Below are positions 10,416-19,340 of a stretch of 64,000 nucleotides of DNA, piece after piece. Both the position numbers and the translations under genes were made by a program. The notes under the pieces were generated by a model. The model searched no databases. It was given only the letters and a program-made list of their open reading frames with translations, and was not told where the DNA came from. The DNA lies in contig SJPJ01000001.1 of NCBI GenBank assembly GCA_007859835.1, forward strand, positions 1,312,632 through 1,376,631. Direction: 5' to 3'. This DNA is from Novipirellula herctigrandis. GTDB lineage: Bacteria; Planctomycetota; Planctomycetia; Pirellulales; Pirellulaceae. Each line of letters begins with the position of its first letter. The first letter of the stretch is position 1.

Positions 10416-10838
10416 CTAAGTCGTTGCGAATTGGATAATTTGCTGAGTGTTAAGCGCCCCCGATTGACGAGAGACTTCGTTGCCGCCTCGGAACAAGATC
10501 ATTGTCGGTATTCCCGAAATTGCGAACGGGGAAGCGGCTATCGGAGCGTCTTCGGTATTCAGCTTCGCCAAGATGATTCGCGGTGAAAGCTGGGCCGCAG
10601 CTTGGGCGAATGCAGGCGCCATCATGCGACACGGACCGCACCAGGGTGCCCAGAAATCGACGAGTACCGGCATGCTTGTCCGTGTGATGAATTTTGTGAA
10701 GGTCGCCTCGGTTAACTCAACCGGGGCCGTTGGTAGTAGAGAGAGTTTGCACTTACCACATACCGGCTTGTCACGCATTTTCGAGTCGGGCAAGCGATTG
10801 ACCGCTCCACATCCGGCACAAACAAGGGTTATATCCAT
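10416..10838 (-). CDS. trxC: thioredoxin 2 with N-terminal zinc ribbon
   Basis: 140 residues from ATG 10838. The N-terminal CAGCGAVNR...CGKCK forms the zinc finger typical of TrxC. The thioredoxin fold follows, with the active site FWAPWCGPCRMMAP and the cis-proline region SGIPTMILFRGG. It is a cytosolic disulfide reductase induced by oxidative stress in other bacteria. An upstream extension of 42 codons in frame lacks conserved sequence and would cut into the promoter of the PAC2 gene. Convergent with the HhH-protein gene. Confidence 0.9.
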   Translation of the reverse strand: MDITLVCAGCGAVNRLPDSKMRDKPVCGKCKLSLLPTAPVELTEATFTKFITRTSMPVLVDFWAPWCGPCRMMAPAFAQAAAQLSPRIILAKLNTEDAPIAASPFAISGIPTMILFRGGNEVSRQSGALNTQQIIQFATT

Positions 10839-10896
10839 TGGAGTACTCAACGATTCTGCACGTTCGGTTCGCACCGTGTTTTGATGAATGCTGGAT

Positions 10897-11844
10897 TCAC
10901 GACTGAGAACCGTCATGCTGCGGTTTTGAGAACAGATCCAAGAAGCGATCCTCATAATCGTCAAAAATTTCTAGACGATCCAATTCGCTTTTTAACTCGT
11001 AGGCTTTCGAGCGGTCTTGGCGCGCTTGTTCGAAAAGTGATTCGATTTTTTGTTCATCTTTTTCTGACAAACCTTCATATTGCTCAGGCATTTTGAATTC
11101 CTCCTCAGGCTCTTGCGATTCGGATTGCTGTAGGTTGGCTTGAAGTTTGGCAACGATGTCGCCCAGATGATGTTCAATTTCCTCGGCTTGATGTGCCAGT
11201 TCGGTAAAGTCCATTTGAATCTCTGCCATTTCTGCAAACAATTTTAGCACCGTTAACGAAGCTTTTGGAAACGGAACTTGAGCAAACACGTGCGGCATTT
11301 CTCCGAGCAGACAAATGCCCGGCATCCCCTTATCCTTTGCAACACCAAGCAACACTCCGTTTAAACCGCCAATATGTCCTTCCTGAAGAATACGCACCTC
11401 GGGCCGATCGAGTTCTTTGAGCAATGTTGTGTCCGTCGCGGCGGCAAAGATGCGAGATTCTTGCTCGGGGTGCATCTCGGTTGCCATCGCGGCGAACGTA
11501 AAGATTCGTTCAACGCCATGATCGCGAGCAAAGTCGATTAGGTTTTCGCAAAACGCGTACTTTCCGCGTGGCGGCTGTTGTTCGCCAATGAAAACGATGA
11601 TATCGCGTTTGCCTTCTTGTCCCTTCCATAGAAACAGCCGACTGCGAGGTTGATGCGTGTTTTGGATCACACCGTCTTTGATCATCGCGAAGTCAACATC
11701 GAATAAACCACCACCGCTGAACTCGGCCATTTGGTGCATGTTGAGTTTTGCCATCAGAAAGTACCCGGCACTTAACGCGACATGCCCCATCCCCGGCCAA
11801 ACGGCGACCAACCATGGTGCTTTCAAATTCATTTCGTCAGACAT
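10897..11844 (-). CDS. PAC2-family protein
   Basis: 315 residues from ATG 11844, with GCAGGG 9 nt upstream; earlier ATGs have no ribosome site. The PAC2 (proteasome-assembly-chaperone 2-like) fold is recognised by PWLVAVWPGMGHVALSAGYFL, DIIVFIGEQQPP, AMATEMHPEQES, EGHIGGLNGVLLGVA and CLLGEMPHVF. A glutamate-rich coiled-coil C-terminus (about residues 240-315) follows. Archaeal and actinobacterial members associate with proteasome-like systems; no proteasome genes are visible here, so the role is unknown. Confidence 0.82.
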   Translation of the reverse strand: MSDEMNLKAPWLVAVWPGMGHVALSAGYFLMAKLNMHQMAEFSGGGLFDVDFAMIKDGVIQNTHQPRSRLFLWKGQEGKRDIIVFIGEQQPPRGKYAFCENLIDFARDHGVERIFTFAAMATEMHPEQESRIFAAATDTTLLKELDRPEVRILQEGHIGGLNGVLLGVAKDKGMPGICLLGEMPHVFAQVPFPKASLTVLKLFAEMAEIQMDFTELAHQAEEIEHHLGDIVAKLQANLQQSESQEPEEEFKMPEQYEGLSEKDEQKIESLFEQARQDRSKAYELKSELDRLEIFDDYEDRFLDLFSKPQHDGSQS

Positions 11845-12107
11845 GATGAAACCCTGCAATTTCAAAACCGCAACACGAAGCAAGACCATCGAAACGTTTG
11901 CGTGCAAAGAGCATACCGTGGTGGTGTGCTGATTTGGGCATCTGCCTGACGCATGCGTGCGGCTATTGCACTTCGTTTATTGGAAACATGCGGTGAACGA
12001 CACTATGAACTGCCACGGCACACGAATTGCAATTCGGCAATTTGTGCGTCGGAAGCTGTCCATCCGAATACAAAAAGTATTAGATCACAAACATCGAAGG
12101 TGAAAAA

Positions 12108-12536
12108 ATGAGATTCAACATTCCATGGGCAAATGAGATTAACCGGATGCAGGATGAAATGGAGCGACTGTTTGGTGACAGATCCGGAGAAAGCATGTTT
12201 CGTCCGCGTGCCTATCCGCCCGTAAACATTTGGGAAGACGAGGACAACCTATATGTCGAGAGTGAAATTCCTGGTATGGAGCTAGAGGAAATGGAGCTTC
12301 TTTCCAATGATGAAAATTCCCTGACGATTCAAGGCGAACGAAAACAACCGCCACGCGCCGAAGGTTCTACGCATCGACAAGAACGCAGCTTCGGTCGATT
12401 CTCGCGAAGCATCCAATTGCCATCGAGCATCAATGCAGAAAAGACGACTGCTCAATACAAAGCAGGCGTATTAAAAATCACCTTGGCAAAGAAAGAAGAA
12501 GCAAAACCTCGTCACATTTCGGTGACAGCGGGTTAG
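12108..12536 (+). CDS. small heat-shock protein, Hsp20 family (1 of 3)
   Basis: 142 residues, ATG 12108 preceded by GAAGGTGA. Alpha-crystallin domain about residues 38-140: YPPVNIWEDEDNLYVESEIPG, then the hallmark region YKAGVLKITLAKKEEAKPRHI (the family's A-x-x-x-n-GvL motif is AQYKAGVLKI). An ATP-independent holdase that keeps denatured proteins soluble. First of three tandem sHSP genes. A 12-bp palindrome, GAATTGCAATTC, lies about 80 bp upstream and could be an operator. Confidence 0.9.
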   Translation: MRFNIPWANEINRMQDEMERLFGDRSGESMFRPRAYPPVNIWEDEDNLYVESEIPGMELEEMELLSNDENSLTIQGERKQPPRAEGSTHRQERSFGRFSRSIQLPSSINAEKTTAQYKAGVLKITLAKKEEAKPRHISVTAG

Positions 12537-12639
12537 AAAGTTTTCCGGCACCCCGCCGGTAGACGGCAAGTGCGGTAAATCCCTTTGAGTAGCCGCTCAA
12601 TATTCCTGTGAAAACATGCCAATTATCGGAGATTTTAAG

Positions 12640-13032
12640 ATGACAAACAAACCACTGACAAAACCTCATCCCGCTCAAATGGAAGCAGAGCCAACAAGCC
12701 AATCACCCGCTTATCAACCACGTTTTGATATTGTCGAGTCTGACAACGAGTTAACGCTCTATGGCGACATGCCAGGCGTCGAAGAAAAGGATCTCGATGT
12801 TCGCTATGAGAACGAGCAATTGATGATTCACGCAAAGGTGCCATCGCGCAAGGAAGCTGAAACCATGCTCTGTGAGGAATATGGCGTAGGCGATTATCAA
12901 CGCACCTTCATGATTGGTGAGTCGATTGATCCCGCCAAAATCAATGCCGAAATTCACAACGGTGTACTTGTCGTGCACCTGCCAAAGACCGAGGCAGTCA
13001 AACCCAAACGAATCCAAGTCAAAGCCGTTTAA
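12640..13032 (+). CDS. small heat-shock protein, Hsp20 family (2 of 3)
   Basis: 130 residues from ATG 12640, which has GGAG 8 nt upstream; an ATG at 12616 is less well placed. The alpha-crystallin domain runs from PRFDIVESDNELTLYGDMPG to AEIHNGVLVVHLPKTEAVKPK. The middle is unusual in having METMLCEEYGVGDYQRTF instead of a long basic loop. It diverges from its neighbours, so the triplet is old rather than a recent duplication. Confidence 0.88.
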   Translation: MTNKPLTKPHPAQMEAEPTSQSPAYQPRFDIVESDNELTLYGDMPGVEEKDLDVRYENEQLMIHAKVPSRKEAETMLCEEYGVGDYQRTFMIGESIDPAKINAEIHNGVLVVHLPKTEAVKPKRIQVKAV

Positions 13033-13059
13033 ATCCTGCTAACAAAACGATACGGCTCC

Positions 13060-13096
13060 TCCTTCGCTGCATTTTGTGGCGAAGGACCTGTGTTTT
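13060..13096 (+). terminator. hairpin with T tract after second hsp20
   Basis: TCCTTCGC (13060-13067) pairs with GCGAAGGA (13079-13086), followed by TGTTTTT. This probably terminates or attenuates transcription between the second and third hsp20 genes. Confidence 0.6.
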
Positions 13097-13123
13097 TACC
13101 ATCAAAAAAAAGGATGACTAACC

Positions 13124-13579
13124 ATGTTCAAAAGCCTAATTCCACGGCGAAAGGCGGAAGAGACGGAATTGGCCAAGTCTCAGCCTATGAGCGAACTCGC
13201 ACAGTTCCGTGCGAATTTCGACAAGATGCTTAGCGACTTCTGGAAAAGCGATATCGAAGACTTGTGGGACAGTCGCTGGGGATACGACATACAGGACAGC
13301 GAGAATGAACTTGTCGTACGCGCCGAAGCACCAGGTTTTGAACCTGATGAAATTGATGTGCAATTGTCTGGCAATCGTTTGGTCGTCAAGGCAGAGCACA
13401 AGTCGGAAAGCAAGACGGATTCTGGTAGTACGACCTCCTATGGAAAGGTCTATCGCAGCATGACCGTCCCGAAGGGTATCGAAGCGGATAAAATCGATGC
13501 AACTTACAAGAACGGAGTCCTTGAAGTGCATCTGCCCAAAGGCGAGCAAGCAAAGGCAAAACGAATTGCTGTTCACTAG
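13124..13579 (+). CDS. small heat-shock protein, Hsp20 family (3 of 3)
   Basis: 151 residues, ATG 13124 with AAGGATG upstream. A charged N-terminus, then an alpha-crystallin domain from RWGYDIQDSENELVVRAEAPG through YKNGVLEVHLPKGEQAKAKRI. The C-terminal IAVH loosely fits the I-x-I/V anchor used for oligomerisation. Third member of the tandem set; it has its own terminator downstream. Confidence 0.9.
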   Translation: MFKSLIPRRKAEETELAKSQPMSELAQFRANFDKMLSDFWKSDIEDLWDSRWGYDIQDSENELVVRAEAPGFEPDEIDVQLSGNRLVVKAEHKSESKTDSGSTTSYGKVYRSMTVPKGIEADKIDATYKNGVLEVHLPKGEQAKAKRIAVH

Positions 13580-13587
13580 CTAACGTG

Positions 13588-13617
13588 GCGCGGTGGAAAT
13601 CCACCGTGCTTTTTTTT
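13588..13617 (+). terminator. rho-independent terminator
   Basis: A GCGCGGTGG / CCACCGTGC stem with AAAT loop (13588-13609) is followed by eight T residues. A second hairpin, GGCAG-aga-CTGCC, follows at 13623-13637. It ends the hsp20 cluster. Confidence 0.8.
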
Positions 13618-13668
13618 GAATGCGGCAGAGACTGCCGCGCTACTATTTGCAATTGGAGTAAAATTGTC

Positions 13669-14160
13669 ATGTCATCTTCATGGGAACAACTCGAACGCAC
13701 TTGTATCGAGGATCATCGAGAAATCAAACGCGGCTATCGCGAGCTTCTCTCATTGATTGAAAAACGAGATTTTGTCTCGGCTGCGGTGGTCGCTAATCGT
13801 CTCGACAAGCGAGCCGGTCCCCATATCGAGTTCGAGGAAATGTATGTTTTCCCCGAAGTTCATGAAGCGCACGGCTCAGCCTACGTTGAGGAAATCTTCG
13901 ACGAACGCCGCAGACTCATCGAAGTGATCGATGAACTCAAAACGCTAACGCCCCAATCCAATCCAACGCAAGACCAGCTCGAAGAATGGACATTGCTGCT
14001 TGAGCGAGGTTTGGAACGAGCCCGAAGCAGCGGATCGCTATTAGTCCACTTGCAAGTGCATTCGATGGAGCAACAGCAAGAGCAACTCGACGTGCTGCGC
14101 AAATTGAAGGAGCAAGGCCATCGATGGAGCGAGCTAGCTTCGTTGAAGGTTGCGCACTAG
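13669..14160 (+). CDS. hemerythrin/HHE-like cation-binding protein
   Basis: 163 residues from ATG 13669, preceded by TTGGAGTA. A four-helix-bundle protein: EDHREIKRGYRELL (first His), PHIEFEEMYVFPEVHEAH (H...E ligands) and a late LLVHLQVHSMEQQ helix give the histidine/glutamate pattern of the HHE family, which binds a di-iron site or O2/NO. A role in oxygen or metal handling would suit the stress neighbourhood. The exact ligand set is not a perfect match to canonical bacteriohemerythrin. Confidence 0.7.
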   Translation: MSSSWEQLERTCIEDHREIKRGYRELLSLIEKRDFVSAAVVANRLDKRAGPHIEFEEMYVFPEVHEAHGSAYVEEIFDERRRLIEVIDELKTLTPQSNPTQDQLEEWTLLLERGLERARSSGSLLVHLQVHSMEQQQEQLDVLRKLKEQGHRWSELASLKVAH

Positions 14161-14362
14161 CAAATTTAGCACGGTGGTCCTAAACCGCGAACGGATTGTA
14201 GCCTTTTCGTCTCCAATTGTGAGTCGCGGTATGGGACCAGGATGCTAGGTTGCCGTGCTTGGCAGGGCTGTTTGTTGTGTTCCGCGTTGCATCAAAGTAA
14301 AATGTTGGGGCCCATTCGTTCGCCGGTACCTTTCCATTTGTTCCTGCCTAAAAAAAATCGCA

Positions 14363-15109
14363 ATGCTTCAAAAACACTTTTGTCCGTTAGCCCTCTTTGT
14401 CTCGCTACTTCTTGCGACCGTTTCGATTGCCCAAGAGGCGGTCTTGGATACTCCACCTCGGACGAAGCCGAATTCGGCGATTGTTCCAATTCCTCGTGGT
14501 GCAAAACAGATGCAGCGTCACGAGAGTTTTAACAAGAGAATCAAAGAGGGAAATGTTGATCTTCTGATGATCGGCGACTCGATCACGCACGGCTGGGAAC
14601 GTGCTGGCAGTGAGGTTTGGCTTAAGTACTACGGTCACCGCAATGCCGTCAACCTTGGCATCGGCGGTGATCGAACGCAACACGTGCTCTGGCGGTTGGA
14701 AAATGGGAATATCGATAACATTTCCCCGAAATTGGCGGTACTGATGATCGGCACGAACAACTGTCGCAGCAATACGCCGGAGGAGATTGCCGAGGGGGTC
14801 GATGTGATCGTGACCAAGTTGCGAACAGAGCTACCACAGATGAAGGTACTGGTGTTGGCAATCTTTCCTCGTGGCGAGGACGACACGCATCCCGGTCGGC
14901 AAGTGAATATGAAAGCGAATGAGTTGATCGAAAAGCAAGCGGACGGTGAGATGGTTCACTTCCTTAACATTAACTCTGCGTTTTTAACGGAGGATCGTAT
15001 TCTCACACGTGAAGTGATGCCCGATCTGCTGCACCCGCGCGAGAAGGGCTATGGAATCTGGGCGGAAGCGATGGAGCCAACCATTGTAAAGCTGATGGGG
15101 GAACCGTAA
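14363..15109 (+). CDS. secreted SGNH/GDSL hydrolase
   Basis: 248 residues from ATG 14363. N-terminal signal peptide (LALFVSLLLATVSIAQ) predicts export. The catalytic blocks of the PAF-acetylhydrolase-like SGNH family are complete: LMIGDSITHGW (nucleophile Ser), GIGGDRTQHVLWRL (Gly), LMIGTNNCRSN (Asn) and MPDLLHPREKGYGIW (Asp-x-x-His). Probably removes acyl or acetyl groups from polysaccharides. The GH10 protein 550 bp downstream would fit a carbohydrate-degrading pair. Confidence 0.87.
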   Translation: MLQKHFCPLALFVSLLLATVSIAQEAVLDTPPRTKPNSAIVPIPRGAKQMQRHESFNKRIKEGNVDLLMIGDSITHGWERAGSEVWLKYYGHRNAVNLGIGGDRTQHVLWRLENGNIDNISPKLAVLMIGTNNCRSNTPEEIAEGVDVIVTKLRTELPQMKVLVLAIFPRGEDDTHPGRQVNMKANELIEKQADGEMVHFLNINSAFLTEDRILTREVMPDLLHPREKGYGIWAEAMEPTIVKLMGEP

Positions 15110-15664
15110 CGCGTTCCTTGAATCGTCAAAGTTGAGGATGGACTGGGCAACTCTAATCCAAACGCGTTGCAGAAATCCGCACCGCTTCGGAGTCAGGAAC
15201 GTACGGCTCTTGAGCCCCCCGGATTAGCATTAGGAAATAATCTCAACGCGACCAGTTTAGGAGCTCGTTAAGCAGTTCGCATCAAGCGAGAGGGCATCAC
15301 AGATTTTTCTTCTTTTGAGCAGATGTTCTTGCTCGAATCGTCCACCTAAACGATCATTCTGAACAAGCATGTTTCCATCCCATCATGACCCCGTTTATAA
15401 TGTCGACTCTTTCAATCTTGCGAGAGATGAAAGGACTGAGGAAATTCGATTTTTAAATGAATTCGACATAGAGAATTGGACATGGAATTGTCCCTCGGCG
15501 GATTCGATAGTGAACTCTCGTTGTGCGTGGCAGAGCTAATTCGATCGACTTGGAAAAGTATGTGCCCGGCATGCAGCCGAGCGTGCAGGACGTTCTTCCT
15601 CACAATTGAGATGGTTTTGAAACAGCGCCGCTAAGCAGCGAGAAATGGAACGAAGGCAGATTCG
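15110..15664. other. intergenic region of 555 bp, nothing recognised
   Basis: Between the SGNH hydrolase and the GH10 gene. No frame over ~60 codons with a ribosome site, no strong terminator and no repeat shared with the cassette region. Probably carries the GH10 promoter. Confidence 0.4.
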
Positions 15665-16870
15665 ATGACACTCGTCCGATTGCAATACTCGATTATGGCA
15701 GCAGCGCTGTTGCTAAGTTTTCATGATGTGGACGCCCAGGAATCGCCGCACGCATTGGCGCTGCAGAACAAGAGCCTTTGCGAGCTGACGAAGGAAATTA
15801 GGCCCGGTTTTCTGCTCGGCACGCATCTTTCAGCCGCGCATATGCCTGACACGGTGGAAAATGAAAAACCTCGCCAGATCATCGCGCGAGAATACAATCT
15901 GATCTCCGTTGGGATTTATCAAAAAAGCACACAGCGAAAGTCCCAGGACGATTGGAATTTCCGTTCCATTGATCCGGTGGTGCACTTTGCGGAGCAAAAC
16001 GGGCTGAAGGTTTACGCTCATCCGATGTTTGGTTCCGATGGTTACCTTGCCGATTGGTTACTTAAGGATGATTTGACCAATGATAAGATGCTGGAAATGA
16101 TTGAGGACCGAATTAAGACGGTGCTTACTAGATACAAAGGAAGAATCCACATCCTTGATGTTTACAACGAAGGCTTCGGCAGAGCAGCCCGAGGATGGCG
16201 AGAGAATGAAAATCGGTTTCTTCAACTTGGTTGGCATCAGAACGAGTTTGGTCGATGGCCAATCGCTTTGGAAAAAATGCTGTTGTGGTGCCGCCAGTAT
16301 GGAGGCGATGAACTTAAGTTAATCTATAACGACAATAACAATACTCATTTGGGCATGCCGCAATCTCTGGACTGCATTGCTTTGTTTAAAGCGTTGAAGA
16401 AACAAGGGATTCCGATCGATGGTATTGGAATTCAATGTCATACAAAGATCACCCAGCACGGAGAACATCGGTTGAGCGCGAGTTCGCAAGCTCATGGTCC
16501 GAAGTTTGATGCTGAGTCGTTCGCAGCGAATATTCGAACGATGGGGGAAGCGGGGATTGACGTGGTTGTCACTGAATGTGATGTGCATCTCTATGGAACA
16601 ATCGATGACGAGAAACTCGCGAAGCAAGCGAGTGCCTATCGCTCAATTCTTTCCGCATGCATTTCGGAGCCAGCGTGCAAGGCGTTTAAAACATGGGGGT
16701 TCACGGACGCAAGTTGCTGGAAGCCGATGAAAAAAGGAAACCATGGGCACGATTACGAACCCTGCCCACTTGTCTTCGATCGCGACTACCATCCAAAGCC
16801 ATCGTATCGAGCCATGAAAGAATTGCTGATCGAGCGAATTATCAAAGACGAGTGCATGATCCAGAATTAA
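15665..16870 (+). CDS. GH10 endo-1,4-beta-xylanase-like protein
   Basis: 401 residues, ATG 15665. Signal peptide (MAAALLLSFHDVDAQ). A GH10 TIM barrel: the acid/base Glu lies in HILDVYNEGFGRA (about residue 169, WDVVNE in classical xylanases) and the nucleophile Glu in DVVVTECDVHLYG (about residue 304, TELDI in the family). FKTWGFTDASCWKP matches the conserved Trp strand after it. Hydrolyses xylan or related beta-glycans outside the cytoplasm. Substitutions around the acid/base (YNEGF) and nucleophile (TEC) suggest a planctomycete subfamily whose substrate may differ. Confidence 0.85.
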   Translation: MTLVRLQYSIMAAALLLSFHDVDAQESPHALALQNKSLCELTKEIRPGFLLGTHLSAAHMPDTVENEKPRQIIAREYNLISVGIYQKSTQRKSQDDWNFRSIDPVVHFAEQNGLKVYAHPMFGSDGYLADWLLKDDLTNDKMLEMIEDRIKTVLTRYKGRIHILDVYNEGFGRAARGWRENENRFLQLGWHQNEFGRWPIALEKMLLWCRQYGGDELKLIYNDNNNTHLGMPQSLDCIALFKALKKQGIPIDGIGIQCHTKITQHGEHRLSASSQAHGPKFDAESFAANIRTMGEAGIDVVVTECDVHLYGTIDDEKLAKQASAYRSILSACISEPACKAFKTWGFTDASCWKPMKKGNHGHDYEPCPLVFDRDYHPKPSYRAMKELLIERIIKDECMIQN

Positions 16871-17003
16871 CGTTCGGTTCCACTACCGGTAAATCAAATT
16901 TGGACGGAGCATTCGTTCCTGTGTGCGATTGTGGAAAGGAAATAGTCGACATTTTTGCGACAATGTCTAGGTAGTCGACACATGACAATTTCAGTTCGTA
17001 GCA

Positions 17004-17474
17004 CTAGCCAGTAAGCGCACGTGCCCACCGAGGCGGCTTACGCCGCGTTGGAACTTCCATTTGCGTGGTCCACCGTCGGTCCCGCAGAGCGTGACATCTT
17101 CGATCACGGTCGCCAGCGCGGCCCGTAGCGTCGCGGGGTCGGACAGGGTGAAAGTTCTCTCGCGAGCGACCTAATTCGGCCGTGACACGGGCGGCCTCGC
17201 GTTTTGGGTTTGATTGCCGTCCGCGCCCAGTCGCCTGCAATTGTTCGTTGAGCCTCCGTCGCTCGCCGCGCCAATCGGCCAGCAGACGGGATGCGTCATC
17301 GAGGTGGTCGTCGTCGAGCAGCAAGGGACGCTCAACTCCCTTCGCAATGTTCTTTTCCAGTGCCGCGATCCGCTTGCGGAGCGACTTGGCATCGCTGGTC
17401 TTGGATTTGGTCGCCTTCATACGTCGAGCGATCGCCGTTTCGACGCTACTCAATCCGATGACACGTGACGAAGG
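17004..17474 (-). pseudogene. large serine recombinase C-terminal fragment
   Basis: Read leftwards, this gives a coiled-coil/zinc-region remnant like those of large serine recombinases: AIARRMKATKSKTSDAKSL, RKRIAALEKNIAKGVERPLL, LADWRGERRRLNEQLQA. The N-terminal catalytic domain with the nucleophile Ser is absent, and the frame drifts after about ARVTAELGRSRENF. It is fused in frame to transposase sequence to its right. Similarity is by pattern only. Confidence 0.5.
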
Positions 17475-17485
17475 TCCGTCACGGT

Positions 17486-17650
17486 TTAGTGTGGGTGTAA
17501 ATCCAGTCCACCGCAGTAAAAAAAAATTGCTGTTTTGTAGTAATCTTTGTTGCGGTAGCCACCGACGTGTCGCTTGACGGACTGTATCTTGCCGATGATT
17601 CCCTCGGCCACCGTGTTGGCGATTCCATGAGTGTTCTGCGGCGATGATTC
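17486..17650 (-). pseudogene. ISL3-family transposase C-terminal fragment
   Basis: One minus frame reads NTHGIANTVAEGIIGKIQ, SVKRHVGGYRNKDYYKTAIF, FYCGGLDLHPH. This matches the end of ISL3/IS204-type DDE transposases (T-N-x-x-x-E-G-x-N-x-K-I-Q ... G-Y-R-N ... H-C-G-G-L-D-L). Only about 55 residues remain, in a different frame from the IS701-like piece that precedes it. Confidence 0.65.
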
Positions 17651-17861
17651 GCCGGCATCGGCGAAGAACTTCCTGGTGATCCCACTTGATCGTTTCGAGA
17701 AGACGCTGCAATGTTGGCGGAGCAACGTCTTGTTTTCGAGCCATCGTTTCGACGTTCTTGCGACCGATATCCGAGAGGAGTCCACGGACGTAAACCGCTA
17801 GCAGGCTTTGGCCACGAATGCCGCAGAAAAAATCAGCAAACAAGGCAAAGTTTTTGGGCAA
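17630..17861 (-). pseudogene. IS701-like transposase N-terminal fragment
   Basis: Starting at 17861: FALFADFFCGIRGQSLLAVY, VRGLLSDIGRKNVETMA, PPTLQRLLETIKWDHQEVL. This is the N-terminal region of IS701/DDE_5-type transposases. The catalytic DDE core is missing; after about 75 residues the reading runs into the ISL3-like and recombinase fragments. Marks an insertion hot spot at the edge of the cassette array. Confidence 0.65.
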
Positions 17862-18149
17862 GCCTCTTTCCGAGCGATGCGATATCTTTGTCAGACATGG
17901 GGGCGGCCTTTCGTGGTTTCGTTGTGAAACATAAGCACATGGAAGGTCGTCTCATTTTTTCGCATTCAAGTCAACGGCGATAAACCGATATTACGCCGAG
18001 TCTTAAAGGCCCAACCCGCGATCAAAGTGGCGCTGTCCAGCTAGTGATGACAGACGTTATTTCACTACTTCACGCCGCGCGATTTGTGCTCTGCTATCGG
18101 TGCGCTGTCGATGATCCGCTGGCAACCGCTTGGTCCACAACGTCGTTTG

Positions 18150-18178
18150 TTGATCGTAAGCGAAGCCTTCGCTAAGAT
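18150..18178 (+). promoter_or_regulatory. putative sigma70-type promoter in repeat copy 1
   Basis: TTGATC (18150-18155), 17-bp spacer, TAAGAT (18173-18178). Both hexamers and the spacing are kept in the other two copies although one spacer has diverged. It would drive the 293-residue membrane protein starting at 18415. Confidence 0.55.
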
Positions 18179-18284
18179 ACTGCTAGGGAACGGACACCGG
18201 TCACCCAACAGGCCGAAGGCCGGACGGACGCTGCTCGGTCGATTGATTCATCATGGTGACGCGGTTGGCGTTTCACGCACATCC

Positions 18285-18381
18285 GTGTGACACACCATGA
18301 AATGCACCGGAGAACGGTTGCGGCGTTTTTTTAGAATGGTCACTTAACCTCTCCGCGCCCCATTGATTTTTAACGTTATAC
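18285..18381 (+). repeat. attC site
   Basis: R'' region GTGACACACCATG, inverted arms around a T-rich centre, R' box GTTATAC at 18375-18381. First well-formed attC of the array. Confidence 0.7.
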
Positions 18382-18414
18382 GGCAAAATTTCCACTTTCA
18401 AGGATGACGCAAAA

Positions 18415-19296
18415 GTGCGCCGATTGTTAACTGACTACGGCATAATTTGCCTCGCCGGAGTACTGTACGCCATTGCTCTGAAGTATTTCGTCCTACCATC
18501 AAAGGTGATTCTGACCGGGACCGAAGGCATTGCCACTTCTCTGTCTTACTACTTCGAGAGCTACTGGGTGTTTATCGCTCTCTACGTGGTTTTTCAAATA
18601 GGATTACTGACCTTTGCGTTTGCACATGTAAGCCGGGTATTCGCCCGCCGATCGCTCGTCGTCGTGATTACCGTTGTGGTGTCACTCTTGGTTTTGCCAG
18701 AATTGCGATTCGCTCAACCGGAACCGCAGAACGAGCGAATCATCCTAGTCCTTTTTGGCGGACTCCTTGCCGGGGTCGCCAAAGCATTGGCGTTTAAACA
18801 TCGTGGCTCAACCGGCGACGAAGATATTCTTGGTGCCTATTTCGCAGCCAAGTACCTGAAACCGGTTGGATCAATTGCCATTATTGCCGCCGTGGGCTCA
18901 ACCGCCTTTGGACTGTTAATGGACCTTGTTAAGAACGGAGAATTCGAGTCCGTCGTGAACACATTGATGTACACCTGCATTTACATCTTTGCGTCCACTG
19001 AAACGCTAAACAATCTCTACCGCAAATTCAAAATAACCATGCTCGCGATCATCACGCGGCAACCGGAAGCCATCGGTACCACAATCAATACGACCTCTCC
19101 ACATCGGACCTACACGATACATCAAGGAACCGGTGGGCGAAGCGGCGAGTCCTTCGATATTGTCAGAACCATTATTACCCACGAAGAACTGCCACAAATA
19201 ATTGCCGCTATAAAAAACGCCGATCCAGATAGTTTTTACTACTACCACGACATCGAGGGAATTTCTAGTCGTTACCATATCGCGCCGATTGGCTAA
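18415..19296 (+). CDS. YitT-family (DUF161/DUF2179) membrane protein
   Basis: 293 residues, GTG start at 18415 with AAGGATG upstream. Five to six hydrophobic helices in the N-terminal two-thirds (LTDYGIICLAGVLYAIALKY..., GTEGIATSLSYYF, LFGGLLAGVAKALAFKHRGSTGDEDILG). A cytosolic C-terminal DUF2179 ferredoxin-like domain follows (TYTIHQGTGGRSGESF ... HEELPQIIAAIKNADP). This matches the YitT family; substrate unknown. It is the first protein-coding cassette and has its own promoter-like repeat upstream. Confidence 0.82.
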   Translation: MRRLLTDYGIICLAGVLYAIALKYFVLPSKVILTGTEGIATSLSYYFESYWVFIALYVVFQIGLLTFAFAHVSRVFARRSLVVVITVVVSLLVLPELRFAQPEPQNERIILVLFGGLLAGVAKALAFKHRGSTGDEDILGAYFAAKYLKPVGSIAIIAAVGSTAFGLLMDLVKNGEFESVVNTLMYTCIYIFASTETLNNLYRKFKITMLAIITRQPEAIGTTINTTSPHRTYTIHQGTGGRSGESFDIVRTIITHEELPQIIAAIKNADPDSFYYYHDIEGISSRYHIAPIG

Positions 19297-19340
19297 CCGA
19301 TTGCCACTGGAAAACGCCGTATAAAATCTAGAAGGCCCTT

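Larger units (their letters stand above)
18056..18381 (+). mobile_element. ORF-less promoter-type cassette, copy 1
   Basis: First of three copies of a ~320-bp repeat ending in an attC. It begins just after a GTTATTTC box and contains the shared GATGATCCGCTGGCAACCG and GGCCGAAGGCCGGACGGACG segments. Copies at 19426-19731 and about 53970-54271. No protein frame is conserved among the copies, so the DNA or RNA itself is probably the functional part. It lies immediately upstream of the YitT-like gene. Confidence 0.7.

Noticed and set aside
17004-17861. A single 285-residue protein on the minus strand
   Set aside because: It joins an IS701-like N-terminus to a recombinase C-terminus through unrelated sequence; read as fused pseudogene fragments.
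18084-18290. 68-codon frame in promoter-type repeat copy 1
   Set aside because: Broken in copies 2 and 3, while the promoter-like hexamers are conserved.
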